This document shows positions 26,964 to 34,955 of a stretch of DNA of 64,000 bases, in pieces (position 1 is the first letter of the stretch; each line of letters opens with the position of its first letter). Under the pieces are notes generated by a model. That model was not told where the DNA came from and did no database searches. It saw only the letters and a program-made list of their open reading frames with translations. The stretch is from Anaerostipes sp. 992a (GTDB taxonomy: Bacteria > Bacillota > Clostridia > Lachnospirales > Lachnospiraceae). The stretch covers positions 1,456,485 to 1,520,484 of the forward strand of contig NZ_MJIG01000004.1 of NCBI RefSeq assembly GCF_001940245.1, given 5' to 3'. Position numbers and translations under genes: made by a program.

Positions 26964-27297
26964 GGGCAGCGTCCTCCTTTCCCGGTATCAGCACATAAAT
27001 CCTGTTTGGTTCTCCAACGCCCTGACGCACTCGCATGATCAGTCCGGCGGTTTCCAGTTCATTCAGAGAACGCTTGACCGTCATGGGGCTGCGGGACAGG
27101 ACTGCGGCAATGGCTGTGACAGGGAAGCAGATAAACAGGATTCCGTTCTCGTCCTCCTGTCCGTTGGATAGCATAGCGTCCAACATCCGGCAGTACATGA
27201 CCTTTGCGGTGCTGCTGACTGGAAATCCTGTCAACGCTCTGGGAAAGGGCATACAGGGCGGCAACGGTGTGCCTATCGTCATAAATTCAAAATTCAT
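26956..27297 (-). CDS. Small winged-helix protein, RepA-initiator N-terminal type
   Basis: A 113-residue protein with VMYCRMLDAMLSNGQEDENG followed by VTAIAAVLSRSPMTVKRSLNELETAGLI, the winged-helix pattern seen at the N-terminus of RepA-type initiators and related regulators. It overlaps the neighbouring genes on both sides by a few bases, forming a tight three-gene operon. It could be an initiator or a repressor. Confidence 0.65.
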   Translation of the reverse strand: MNFEFMTIGTPLPPCMPFPRALTGFPVSSTAKVMYCRMLDAMLSNGQEDENGILFICFPVTAIAAVLSRSPMTVKRSLNELETAGLIMRVRQGVGEPNRIYVLIPGKEDAALA

Positions 27298-27482
27298 TCG
27301 GTGTGTTCCTCCTTTTTCTTTGCTCTTTTGGATAAATAACGGGGGCAGTCAACCACAACCGCCCGGAAGCTCTGCTTGCACCCATGCTTGCATTTCCGGC
27401 ATAATTCGTTGTAAGTGACACGCCCCCGGTCATTGAGGTAAAAAGAAAGCTCATGCTTCCTCTTTTTGCTCATTCTCGGCAT
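27294..27482 (-). CDS. Small Cys-containing hypothetical protein
   Basis: A 62-residue basic protein with ELCRKCKHGCKQSFRAVVVDCPRY, perhaps a small zinc-binding module. I do not know its function. Its last four bases overlap the next gene, so it is the first gene of a three-gene operon. Confidence 0.55.
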   Translation of the reverse strand: MPRMSKKRKHELSFYLNDRGRVTYNELCRKCKHGCKQSFRAVVVDCPRYLSKRAKKKEEHTE

Positions 27483-27954
27483 ATTGCGTTTCCTCCCGTT
27501 TTAGTGTATAGTTTCGGGGCGATTTTCGGCAAAATTACGGTCATAGAGCCGTCTAAAATCTCCAGAAGTATCAGCAATAGGGTAGACTATCCCCCTATCA
27601 GATTGTCGTGTTTCGGTATCAGTTCGCCAGTTCTCCCCGGTGTCGTTCCTCCCCTGAATCTCACAGCGGCGTATTGCTCCCTTTGGTACGCTCGTTTCGG
27701 TCAGGGTTCCTCCATATCCCTGCCAAAAGTCATGGCGCTACATCGCCGGGGAAGCATATCCCACACAGGCTGGTCATTCGATTGGAATAATCCATCGATG
27801 AACTACCTGTATCATAGAACATTTTTGTGCCCTGTGCCGTATGTCCACAAAGTAGGAATTAAGGGTAAAAATCAGAAATTTCCACGATTGCGGAAAGTAT
27901 GATATAATCCAGTTAAGCGGCAGTAATGAAACCGCCGGAAAGGAGCGTGCGCCC
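27483..27954. other. Divergent intergenic region
   Basis: No gene is supported. The region separates the minus-strand three-gene operon from the plus-strand XRE gene. A TATAAT at 27903-27908 lies about 45 bases before the XRE start and is the best candidate -10 box; the matching -35 is weak. Confidence 0.45.
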
Positions 27955-28761
27955 ATGAAAGGAGCGACAAGCATACAGGAACGCCTTTGGGAACTCCGCA
28001 AGGACAAAGGCTTAAATCTGGAAGAATTATCAGAGCTGACGGGCATTTCCAAATCAGCTCTTGGCAGTTATGAAAAAGAGGATTATAAGGAAATCAATCA
28101 TGGCAACCTTATCACGCTGGCAGACTTCTATGGGGTTTCCGTTGATTATCTGCTGTGCCGGACAGAGAACCGGGAGCAGATCAACACGCCACTAACAGAG
28201 CTGCATTTGAATGATGAGATGGTGGCACTTCTGAAAGGCGGTCGGATTAACAACCGTCTGCTCTGTGAGCTTGCCACTCATAAGGACTTTATCAAGTTTC
28301 TTGCGGACATTGAGATTTATGTAGATGGGATTGCCACCATGCAGATTCAAAACCTCAACGCCCTTGTCGATACTGTCCGGCATGAAATCATTGAACGGTA
28401 TCGCCCCGGCGAAGACGACCCGCATTTGAAAGTGCTGCAAGCCGCCCATATCAGCGATGATGAATATTTCAGCCACATGGTTCTTGATGACCTCAATCTC
28501 ATTATCCGGGATATTCGGGAAGCCCACAAAAAGGACAGCGAGAGTGCGCCCCAGACCACCGTTGCCGATGAATTGAAAGAAAATTTGGAAGCGGTTGAAA
28601 ATTTCAAGGGCAGTCGGGATGAAAAGCTGGTTGTCCTTTACTGCAAGCAGCTCGGCATCAACTATAAAAATCTGTCAGACGAAGAATTTCGCTGGCTCAT
28701 TCGGATTCTACAAAAATCAAAGAAAACAGGAACTCCTATCAGTCAAAGGAAAAAACGGTAA
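27955..28761 (+). CDS. XRE-family transcriptional regulator
   Basis: A 268-residue protein with an N-terminal lambda-repressor-type helix-turn-helix (IQERLWELRKDKGLNLEELSELTGISKSALGSYE, about residues 7-40). A longer C-terminal domain of unknown fold follows. It is the only plus-strand gene of the mobilizable element, and the ATG follows AAAGGAGCG. It faces away from the relaxase and replication operon, a typical position for a regulator that represses transfer or excision. Confidence 0.8.
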   Translation: MKGATSIQERLWELRKDKGLNLEELSELTGISKSALGSYEKEDYKEINHGNLITLADFYGVSVDYLLCRTENREQINTPLTELHLNDEMVALLKGGRINNRLLCELATHKDFIKFLADIEIYVDGIATMQIQNLNALVDTVRHEIIERYRPGEDDPHLKVLQAAHISDDEYFSHMVLDDLNLIIRDIREAHKKDSESAPQTTVADELKENLEAVENFKGSRDEKLVVLYCKQLGINYKNLSDEEFRWLIRILQKSKKTGTPISQRKKR

Positions 28762-28879
28762 AGAAAAACCGCTGTTGCATGGTTGTGTTTGCTTCCATGT
28801 AGCAGCGGTTGGTGCTATACTTATTCAGTTAAAATTTCAAAGCGATAAAGTGGAATTTATCTTAGAAATTACAGCAATG

Positions 28880-29371
28880 TTATTTTGATAAACTTTCAAG
28901 AATTGAAATATCATGCTTATCTTTATCTCTTAATTCATAACCTGAATGGAAAACTCTTTGGCCTTTTAAGGATATACAAGGAATTGTTTTTCCTTCAAAA
29001 AAAGCACTACCAAAGTAATCTTTTTCAAACTCATACCAGCCACCCTCTAAATCAGCTTGTTTTGAAGTTCCGTCCTCACTTAAAACGAACGGGTGAATGT
29101 CTAAGTAACCAAGTTCATCACTATATAACTCTATTCTAACCGGTTTCCAGTCTGTATCAATTTTATAGCCCAGATTCAAAAGCACATTTAACAATTTTTC
29201 CGTATGTTGAGCATCAAAATTTATATCTATATCTCTATGAATTCTTGTTTGTTTACCAGCTAAAATATCTACACCCCATCCGCCATCCAACCAGTATGTA
29301 ATTCCAGTATTTTCGAATAATTCTATTACTTTCATTAAATCTTCTTTTGTTGTTATTTCTTTTCTACCCAT
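28880..29371 (-). CDS. Lincosamide nucleotidyltransferase, Lnu(A)/Lnu(C) type
   Basis: A 163-residue nucleotidyltransferase expected to adenylylate lincosamides. The catalytic core is YWLDGGWGVDILAGKQTRIH followed by RDIDINFDAQHTEKLL, with GYLDIHPFVLSEDG and KTIPCISLKGQRVFHSGYEL later, all as in small Lnu enzymes. Length agrees with Lnu(A)/Lnu(C). It reads on the minus strand with AAAGGAGACTTTGT before its ATG. Together with the Lsa-type gene it gives two different lincosamide resistance mechanisms on one element. The subclass is not certain. Confidence 0.88.
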   Translation of the reverse strand: MGRKEITTKEDLMKVIELFENTGITYWLDGGWGVDILAGKQTRIHRDIDINFDAQHTEKLLNVLLNLGYKIDTDWKPVRIELYSDELGYLDIHPFVLSEDGTSKQADLEGGWYEFEKDYFGSAFFEGKTIPCISLKGQRVFHSGYELRDKDKHDISILESLSK

Positions 29372-29422
29372 ACAAAGTCTCCTTTACAACTTCTAATTTG
29401 TAATAATCATTCTACCATACCG

Positions 29423-29800
29423 TTATGAATAAATCATCTCATGTAAAACAATTTCTTCTGCCCGGTTGTGAATGTTATTGCAACGCTGCACCCATTCCAT
29501 TTGACGGGTACGCTTCAATTCCTCGGTCACGCCCTCGGCAGCTTTCATCTGCTCCATGATGGTGTCTAACCGTTTCTGTGCCTGTTCGTTCAGGTCTGCA
29601 AGATATGTCCACAATTCCCCGGTCAGGGTCAATGTGTGTAATCTGGCTGGGCAGACTTCTCTTAAATATTCCCGGTGCATCCGTCCGTACTTTCCGATGG
29701 GGCGGTGTTCCTCCGGCAACTTCAAGTCCGGGATGTAGTAATCTCCAACAAGGATATAATCAATTCCGTTTTCTTTTATTCTTGGTTTCAATTCGCTCAT
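29423..29800 (-). CDS. tnpV: TnpV transposon-encoded protein
   Basis: A 125-residue TnpV protein: DYYIPDLKLPEEHRPIGKYG, HREYLREVCPARLHTLTLTG, LWTYLADLNEQAQKRLDTIM and CNNIHNRAEEIVLHE. It corresponds region by region to the TnpV at 8886-9260. It overlaps the XRE gene upstream by 41 bp, which suggests coupled translation, and it lies near the right end of the maff2-inserted element. Confidence 0.85.
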   Translation of the reverse strand: MSELKPRIKENGIDYILVGDYYIPDLKLPEEHRPIGKYGRMHREYLREVCPARLHTLTLTGELWTYLADLNEQAQKRLDTIMEQMKAAEGVTEELKRTRQMEWVQRCNNIHNRAEEIVLHEMIYS

Positions 29801-30032
29801 GTTCCTTACCTCCTGTGGAAGCAGGCTCGTCTGGTACTAACTCAATCACATCGGTAATCTCACAATTCAGCGTTTCGCAGATACGGGCTAATGTATCCAT
29901 GCTGATGTGCTTTCCCTCTTTGCTCATGTTGGCAATCATATTTGTTGTCATACCAGCGGCAAGCCTTAAATCCTCTTTTCTCATATCACGCTCTAACAGT
30001 GTGTGCCAGAGTGGTTTATAGCTGATGTGCAT
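29760..30032 (-). CDS. Small XRE-type helix-turn-helix regulator
   Basis: A protein of about 90 residues from MHISYKPLWHTLL. The helix-turn-helix (EDLRLAAGMTTNMIANMSKEGKHIS) and SMDTLARICETLNCEITDVI are typical of Cro/CI-type single-domain regulators. The start is set by GCAGGAAAACAAT upstream; the longer frame has no ribosome site. It is the first gene of the element's right-end operon and overlaps tnpV. Confidence 0.8.
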   Translation of the reverse strand: MHISYKPLWHTLLERDMRKEDLRLAAGMTTNMIANMSKEGKHISMDTLARICETLNCEITDVIELVPDEPASTGGKEHERIETKNKRKRN

Positions 30033-30186
30033 ATTGTTTTCCTGCCTTTCTATCCATACCACCGGAGCGGCTGCCCCGGCAGGAACTTTTCTCTTATTAT
30101 AGCACCAATCTTGTGAAATCACAATTTATTCTTGTAGCCTGCCGCTGATACCGTCTGGATTGGCTTTTCCTTTCTTTTTGTTCCCT

Positions 30187-30345
30187 TTAATTAGCCATGA
30201 ACTGCTTCATGCCCTGGGACTTTGCACCGGGGTTGTCGTTGCCGTAGCCTTCGAGCAGGTTGATTGCACCCCAGATGCCGAGACCTGCGCCGAGGGCAAT
30301 AACGAGGGTCTGAAGAACGGTTACTGCGCTGTTGAAAAATGCCAT
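30187..30345 (-). pseudogene. N-terminal part of the disrupted maff2 copy
   Basis: The frame begins MAFFNSAVTVLQTLVIAL like the intact Maff2 but ends MKQFMAN and a stop at the insertion point, after 52 residues. The missing C-terminal part lies at 17632-17702 beyond the inserted element. A full ribosome site remains, so a truncated membrane peptide could still be made. Confidence 0.85.
30194..30210. repeat. Right flanking repeat of the mobilizable element
   Basis: GCCATGAACTGCTTCAT pairs with the left copy at 17686-17702 (15 of 17 identical). The intact maff2 copy carries the uninterrupted equivalent near 30495-30511. Confidence 0.65.
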
Positions 30346-30430
30346 AAATTTTTCCTCCTTGATAGAAAATAGGGTTGGGAGCTTCTATCCCAACCCGTGA
30401 TTGATTGGTTCTTGAGCTTCCAGCGGCTGA

Positions 30431-30646
30431 TTAGCCAAAGAGACCGGAGAGCAGAGGTACAAGGGTAGTACCGATGAGGGCAACACCGCCGCCTGCCATG
30501 AGCTGCTTCATACCTTGGGACTTTGCGCCGGGGTTGTCGTTACCGTAGCCTTCAAGCAGGTTGATTGCACCCCAGATGCCGAGACCTGCGCCGAGGGCGA
30601 TAACGAGAGTCTGAAGAACGGTTACTGCGCTGTTGAAAAATGCCAT
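30431..30646 (-). CDS. Maff2-family membrane protein
   Basis: A 71-residue protein with two hydrophobic segments (VLQTLVIALGAGLGIWGAIN and GGGVALIGTTLVPLLSGLFG), typical of Maff2, a VirB2/pilin-like component found in this ICE family. The start at 30646 follows AGGAGGAAAAGTAT. A second, broken copy lies immediately downstream, so the ICE originally had tandem maff2 genes and this intact one could compensate for the loss. Confidence 0.85.
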   Translation of the reverse strand: MAFFNSAVTVLQTLVIALGAGLGIWGAINLLEGYGNDNPGAKSQGMKQLMAGGGVALIGTTLVPLLSGLFG

Positions 30647-30685
30647 ATACTTTTCCTCCTGATATTTGAATTGGATTTTGAAATG

Positions 30686-30725
30686 AAAAAAGCCCTCCAC
30701 GATACCGGAGAACCGATCGGAGGGC
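30686..30725 (-). terminator. Intrinsic terminator upstream of maff2
   Basis: GCCCTCC and GGAGGGC pair across a 20-base loop region and are followed by TTTTTTCATTTC on the minus strand. It would end or attenuate transcripts from VirD4 before maff2. Confidence 0.7.
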
Positions 30726-30788
30726 AGAGACAACGGGACAATTTCATGCAATCATATCTATCACCACCACCTCTCTTAGCAAAAAGAA

Positions 30789-30823
30789 AAGCCCTGACCG
30801 AAGTTAAACTTCACTCAGAGCAA
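30789..30823 (-). terminator. Terminator-like hairpin at the end of the 106-residue gene
   Basis: GCTCTGA-GTGAAGTT with AACTTCGGTCAGGGC forms a long stem on the minus strand, followed by TTTTCTTTTT. It overlaps the stop codon at 30804. Confidence 0.55.
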
Positions 30824-31124
30824 AATCCTTGTAGACCATTTCATTTTTACTGCGTTTTCTGCCCACACTTTCCGTAGGGGCAAGATCAGGGTAGGTCGCC
30901 TGTACCTTCTGTCTGCTTCTGCGAACGGTTTCAAATCCCGGAAAACTGTGATTGTCCAGTTCCTTCAAAAACACGGGAACCGGCATAGAGCGAATGTCGA
31001 TTCCACGCAGAACCGAATAGTGTTCCAACACTTTCAGATACAGATGATTGTCTGTATTTCTTGCCTTGGTATCATGCTCCAAAATGTTCTTAACCAGAGC
31101 AGATACCGTTTTCAGATTTTCCAA
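30804..31124 (-). CDS. Conserved small ICE protein of unknown function
   Basis: A protein of about 106 residues starting at a TTG (31122-31124) preceded by AAAGGAGGTTTGCAT. It contains LKVLEHYSVLRGIDIRSMPV and FPGFETVRRSRQKVQATYP, a pattern I associate with accessory proteins beside VirD4 in Firmicutes ICEs, without a known role. It starts 16 bases after the VirD4 stop. Confidence 0.6.
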   Translation of the reverse strand: MENLKTVSALVKNILEHDTKARNTDNHLYLKVLEHYSVLRGIDIRSMPVPVFLKELDNHSFPGFETVRRSRQKVQATYPDLAPTESVGRKRSKNEMVYKDFALSEV

Positions 31125-31140
31125 ATGCAAACCTCCTTTG

Positions 31141-32895
31141 TTAATCGGCATCGACAACTACAAATTCATCACCTGCCTTTAATTTCAGTCTGCGGCTCAG
31201 GAACTGCTCGATGTTGAACTCATTCTTTTTGTCGAAGTCTGATGTGTACTTATAGTTCGGATGCTGTGTCAGATCGTACTTGTCAGACAGAAACGGTCTC
31301 ACACCACGTAGCTGCAAGATGCACTTACCACCATCCAGAACTGCCAGCTCATCCACGGTCGCAAGGTCTTTCCCCAGCTTTTGATAATTCATGCCGTAGG
31401 ATGGGCTGTTACCTCTGGTATTTGAGGTGTTGTAGGTGTCGATGGTCTCTTTCCCAAGTGCCTGATTCAGTTCTTTCAACGTGGTCGGCTCAGAACCGCC
31501 AAGGAAAATACGGGAATCCATGTTGCCGATGATGGTGTCCGAATTGTCCTTGTAAATGGCTTTCAGCTGAGACTGTGCCTGAAGGACAAGGCAGGCAGAT
31601 ATTTCACGGCTTCGGATAGTCGCCACCAACTTTTCCAGATTGGGAATCTGACCGATATTTGCCGCTTCATCAATCAGACAGCGCACATGAACCGGCAGTC
31701 TGCCGCCATACACATCATCTGCTTTTTCGCAGAGCAGGTTGAACAGCTGGGTATAAATCATAGAGATCAGGAAATTAAAAGTCGCATCCGTGTCCGACAT
31801 AATCAAGAACAGTGCTGTTTTCTTGTCTCCGAGGGTATCCAACTGCAATTCGTCATAGGCTGTAATGTCCCGGACTTCCTGAATATCGAAGGGAGCAAGT
31901 CTCGCACCGCAGGAAATCAGAATACTCTTAGCTGTCTTGCCGGCAGCCAGCTTGTACTTCTTATACTGGCGAACTGCAAAATGATTTGGCTTTTTCTTTT
32001 CCAGAGCTTCAAACATCAGGTCAACCGGATTCTGGAACTCCTCGTCGTCCTCACGCACCTCCATTGCGTTTAAGAACTCGATCAGAGTGGAGAAGTTCTG
32101 TTCCTCAACCGGCGCTTCATAGTGGATATACCCAATCAGGGCGCAGTACAGAAGGGTCTCTGCTTTCGTCCAGAACTCGTCACCGGCTTTCCCGTCGCCT
32201 TTGGTATTGGCAATCAATGTCGTCACCAGCTTCAGAATGTCTTTTTCTGAATGGATATAGGCGAACGGATTGTAGTGCATCGACTTCTTAAAGTTGATGG
32301 TGTTGAAAATCTTGATGTTGTAACCATGCTTCAACAAAGCATTGCCGCACTCGATGACAATGCTGCCTTTCGGGTCTGTGACAACATAGCTGGAGTGCAT
32401 CTGGAGAAGATTCGGTTTCAGCCAGAACCTTGTTTTTCCTGAACCTGAACCTCCGATAATCAAAACATTTTTGTTTCTGGCATTAGCAGGATTCTTCGGT
32501 CGGTTGGACATCATCAGCCGTTCCGTTTTCGTCAGGATAATATTGTCCTCAAACTTTGGAGCGGTGAACGGCTCAATGTCTTTGGCTGTACCCCAACGGG
32601 CAGAACCATACTCCACATTGTGCCGGTACTTCTTGGCGTTTTTGCTTTTCAGATAAACCGCAAGTCGAAGCCCTGCGCCACAGGCAATTCCCACCAGCAA
32701 ATCCAGCGGGTAAAAGCTGGGAAGTGGATTGCCCAGGGCAACCGGAAGGGCATAAAAAAAGCTGAGGATTTTTGCAGAAGAATCTGCACCCTCAGCCAAT
32801 CGCCATGCTTCTCCAAAATTCGTTGCAAATAATCCCACCAGAATATATGGGATGTTCAGAATCAGGAGCTTTTTCAAATTGATTCTGTTCATCAC
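31141..32895 (-). CDS. VirD4-like type IV coupling protein
   Basis: A 584-residue ATPase that delivers the relaxase-DNA complex to the mating channel. Two N-terminal membrane helices precede the ATPase domain. Walker A is GGSGSGKT at about residues 148-155, followed by VVTDPKGSIV. Walker B is CLIDEAANIG near 410, followed by the typical LEKLVATIRSREIS and SQLKAIY. It overlaps PcfB by four bases (ATGA). Both proteins are expected to act together, as PcfB/PcfC do in other Gram-positive systems. Confidence 0.95.
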   Translation of the reverse strand: MMNRINLKKLLILNIPYILVGLFATNFGEAWRLAEGADSSAKILSFFYALPVALGNPLPSFYPLDLLVGIACGAGLRLAVYLKSKNAKKYRHNVEYGSARWGTAKDIEPFTAPKFEDNIILTKTERLMMSNRPKNPANARNKNVLIIGGSGSGKTRFWLKPNLLQMHSSYVVTDPKGSIVIECGNALLKHGYNIKIFNTINFKKSMHYNPFAYIHSEKDILKLVTTLIANTKGDGKAGDEFWTKAETLLYCALIGYIHYEAPVEEQNFSTLIEFLNAMEVREDDEEFQNPVDLMFEALEKKKPNHFAVRQYKKYKLAAGKTAKSILISCGARLAPFDIQEVRDITAYDELQLDTLGDKKTALFLIMSDTDATFNFLISMIYTQLFNLLCEKADDVYGGRLPVHVRCLIDEAANIGQIPNLEKLVATIRSREISACLVLQAQSQLKAIYKDNSDTIIGNMDSRIFLGGSEPTTLKELNQALGKETIDTYNTSNTRGNSPSYGMNYQKLGKDLATVDELAVLDGGKCILQLRGVRPFLSDKYDLTQHPNYKYTSDFDKKNEFNIEQFLSRRLKLKAGDEFVVVDAD

Positions 32896-33377
32896 AAATC
32901 ACGCTCCTGTTTCTTTTCCCGAACCTTCCTGGGGATAGCTGCTACCATCTCTTTGAACTTCTTCAGCTGTGCCAGAACGCTCGGTTTCTTATCCTTCGTC
33001 AATGACCTTGCCTGATGTTCCTTGCAGATAGCATCCAGGGCATCTGCATCCTTGGAACGGACAAAGACAAGATAACGGGGAGGATCAACGGACTTATCTT
33101 TTCTTACGGCAAAGTCCACACCGTATTTCTTGGCGAGCCTTTCAAAATCCCGGATGCCATCCTTATCAATTTCCACATTGGTGGCACCCTGATTCTGTCC
33201 CAGCAGCTGTTTCACGGATTGCTTTCCGTGAACCGCCGTATCTCTGGTTCCTTTTCTCGCCTTGACCTTTTCCCGGTGCTGCAAATATTTGCGAATACCG
33301 GCAATGATACTTCGAGCAGTCAGCCTTGTCGTGCTGATTGCCAGATTTATCGTCCTGTTTTCAACTTCTTCCTGCAT
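32892..33377 (-). CDS. PcfB-family relaxosome accessory protein
   Basis: A 161-residue protein with the PcfB/DUF3801 pattern: INLAISTTRLTARSIIAGIRK at the start, then KQSVKQLLGQNQGATNVEI and FERLAKKYGVDFAVRKDKS. It should link the relaxase to the VirD4 coupling protein. Its stop overlaps the VirD4 start (ATGA), a tight translational link. The two neighbours upstream are separated by short gaps, consistent with one operon. Confidence 0.85.
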   Translation of the reverse strand: MQEEVENRTINLAISTTRLTARSIIAGIRKYLQHREKVKARKGTRDTAVHGKQSVKQLLGQNQGATNVEIDKDGIRDFERLAKKYGVDFAVRKDKSVDPPRYLVFVRSKDADALDAICKEHQARSLTKDKKPSVLAQLKKFKEMVAAIPRKVREKKQERDL

Positions 33378-33411
33378 GAATCATCACCTCCTGCAAGCAG
33401 TAGAATGAGGG

Positions 33412-33723
33412 TCATCGTGCCATATCTCTGCGGTCGTAATACAGATTTCCTCTGGCAACATTGGCATGACTGATAATCTTGATGTTCCCGACTTTCTGGT
33501 TGTCCAGAGCTTTCTGATACCCGGCTTCACTCAGATACAGACGGTTTCTTTCACCTTTCCAGCCAACAGGAGATTCATTGGTCAGCACATCAAAGATAAT
33601 CATGTGCTTTGTGGCTTCATCGAATCTTGCCAGGTCCATATAGGTGTGTCCCTGATACTCCTTGGCTCCTGCCTGTATCCTGCGGCGTTCCATCAGCTCT
33701 GCAATCGTTGAGCTTCTTTCCAT
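33412..33723 (-). CDS. Hypothetical ICE protein
   Basis: A 103-residue protein (MERSSTIAELMERRRIQ ... YMDLARFDEATKHMIIFDVL). No domain is recognised. It lies nine bases behind the DUF3846 gene and before pcfB, so it is part of the accessory operon. Confidence 0.6.
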   Translation of the reverse strand: MERSSTIAELMERRRIQAGAKEYQGHTYMDLARFDEATKHMIIFDVLTNESPVGWKGERNRLYLSEAGYQKALDNQKVGNIKIISHANVARGNLYYDRRDMAR

Positions 33724-33732
33724 GATGCCTCC

Positions 33733-34374
33733 TTACAGCGCATCTCGATCAGGGCTACTCTTGCGTGGAGCGGGGTCAGCCTTGATAGGCGCATCTTCTT
33801 TTTTGACCATATCATCGGGCAACGGCAAAGCCATGATACTGCGCCCCATGCGGACGAAGGTTTCAGGCTGATGGAAGTGTTCTTCAAACTGCTTCATCAG
33901 CTCCGGGGAAAGGGAGGAAAAATCCTCCTCACCCAAACCGACAACCAGAAAGTCACCGGCGATGATGTCGTAGATCTCGCCGTCTCCGTCCCGCAGCGCA
34001 CGATTCAGGTCTTTCCCCATAATTTTTCCCTCATCGTGCATCACCAACGCAACCGGCTCATTAAAAGGGTAAACAGCTTCAATGTCGCCACCGACAGCTT
34101 TCTGCAAATCCTCCAAGTCGCAGCCGATCTGAACCTGCTGGGGATACATGTGGGGCTTTACCAGAAGAACCGTCATTGTCTCAGCCTGTTCCTGCTGAAT
34201 TTCACGTTCCTCCGTAGTGCCAAACTCAACGCCGATAAAGTTCTCGGAGTCCAGAATGTACTCGGAATTGTAGTAGGCTGATCTGACCTGTTCTTCTGCA
34301 TCAGCACGGGACTTGGCTTCCACCGTTACCGTCTTTTCCAGAGTCTCGGTGATCTTTACATCATATTCCTTCAA
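33733..34374 (-). CDS. DUF3846 protein with an N-terminal DpnD/PcfM-like domain
   Basis: A 213-residue protein. Residues 1-52 (EYDVKITETLEKTVTVEA) resemble the DpnD/PcfM-like domain, and the middle (MTVLLVKPHMYPQQVQIGCD through RDGDGEIYDIIAGDFLVVGL) is DUF3846. Both families are common in ICEs and plasmids and have no proven function. A hairpin terminator separates it from the gene upstream. Confidence 0.75.
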   Translation of the reverse strand: MKEYDVKITETLEKTVTVEAKSRADAEEQVRSAYYNSEYILDSENFIGVEFGTTEEREIQQEQAETMTVLLVKPHMYPQQVQIGCDLEDLQKAVGGDIEAVYPFNEPVALVMHDEGKIMGKDLNRALRDGDGEIYDIIAGDFLVVGLGEEDFSSLSPELMKQFEEHFHQPETFVRMGRSIMALPLPDDMVKKEDAPIKADPAPRKSSPDRDAL

Positions 34375-34408
34375 ACTTCATTACCTCCATTTCCTCAGAT
34401 ATAAGAAA

Positions 34409-34450
34409 AGCGACCATCCATGAACCTGTTACAGTTCATAAATAGTCGCT
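34409..34450 (-). terminator. Terminator-like hairpin between accessory genes
   Basis: AGCGAC-TATTTATGAAC pairs with GTTCATGGATG-GTCGCT on the minus strand and is followed by TTTCTTAT. It includes the stop codon of the 171-residue gene. Confidence 0.6.
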
Positions 34451-34944
34451 TCATGTTCCCACTGGGGGACACACATAGATTCCAGTTCCTCGATCAGTTC
34501 CTCTGGGGAAAAGAACAAATCCTCCGCACTTTTCAATATCTTTTTGAAAGCCCGGTACTCCGTCACATAGCCGGTATCGTCAGACCCGATCAGCATTGAC
34601 ACACAGCGGACAATGGCAAAGTTCATATCCTCCATAAGCCACAATTCGGTTTCATAGGTGGTTTTGATTTCATCTAAAACCGCCTGTTCCACATCGGAAA
34701 TAATGAGGCAGGCACGCTGGTCAAACAGTTCCATGCCACGGTAATTGAAGCATTTCTCATAGCCACCGGCTACGGAATACTGATATACCGTCTGTGCCGC
34801 ACCTCTCAATGCGGTGCAAACCTCCGGCAGACACAAACCACCGGCATAGCCGATCTCATCTTCATCATACCCCTCATAATCTTCGGGAGAAAACAGCTCA
34901 AACAGCCAGTCGATTGCTTTGCTCATTTCGCTTTCGTTAAACAT
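34429..34944 (-). CDS. Hypothetical acidic ICE protein
   Basis: A 171-residue acidic protein (FSPEDYEGYDEDEIGYAGGL; YETELWLMEDMNFAIVRCV). No catalytic motif is recognised. It lies 11 bases behind parB, in the position of conserved accessory genes of this ICE family. Confidence 0.6.
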   Translation of the reverse strand: MFNESEMSKAIDWLFELFSPEDYEGYDEDEIGYAGGLCLPEVCTALRGAAQTVYQYSVAGGYEKCFNYRGMELFDQRACLIISDVEQAVLDEIKTTYETELWLMEDMNFAIVRCVSMLIGSDDTGYVTEYRAFKKILKSAEDLFFSPEELIEELESMCVPQWEHEATIYEL

Positions 34945-34955
34945 CGGGATTCACC

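Larger units (their letters stand above)
17703..30193. mobile_element. Mobilizable serine-recombinase element inserted in maff2, with resistance cargo
   Basis: About 12.5 kb lies between two halves of a maff2 gene. It encodes a large serine recombinase at its left end, then a VapE-like helicase, CHC2 primase, MobA/MobL relaxase, P-loop kinase, Lsa-type ABC-F protein, DUF3847 and RepA-like small proteins, an XRE regulator on the opposite strand, a Lnu-type gene, TnpV and an XRE regulator. It has a relaxase but no mating-channel genes, so it should need a helper such as the surrounding ICE. The ends are set by the maff2 remnants; the exact crossover base is not resolved. Confidence 0.85.
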
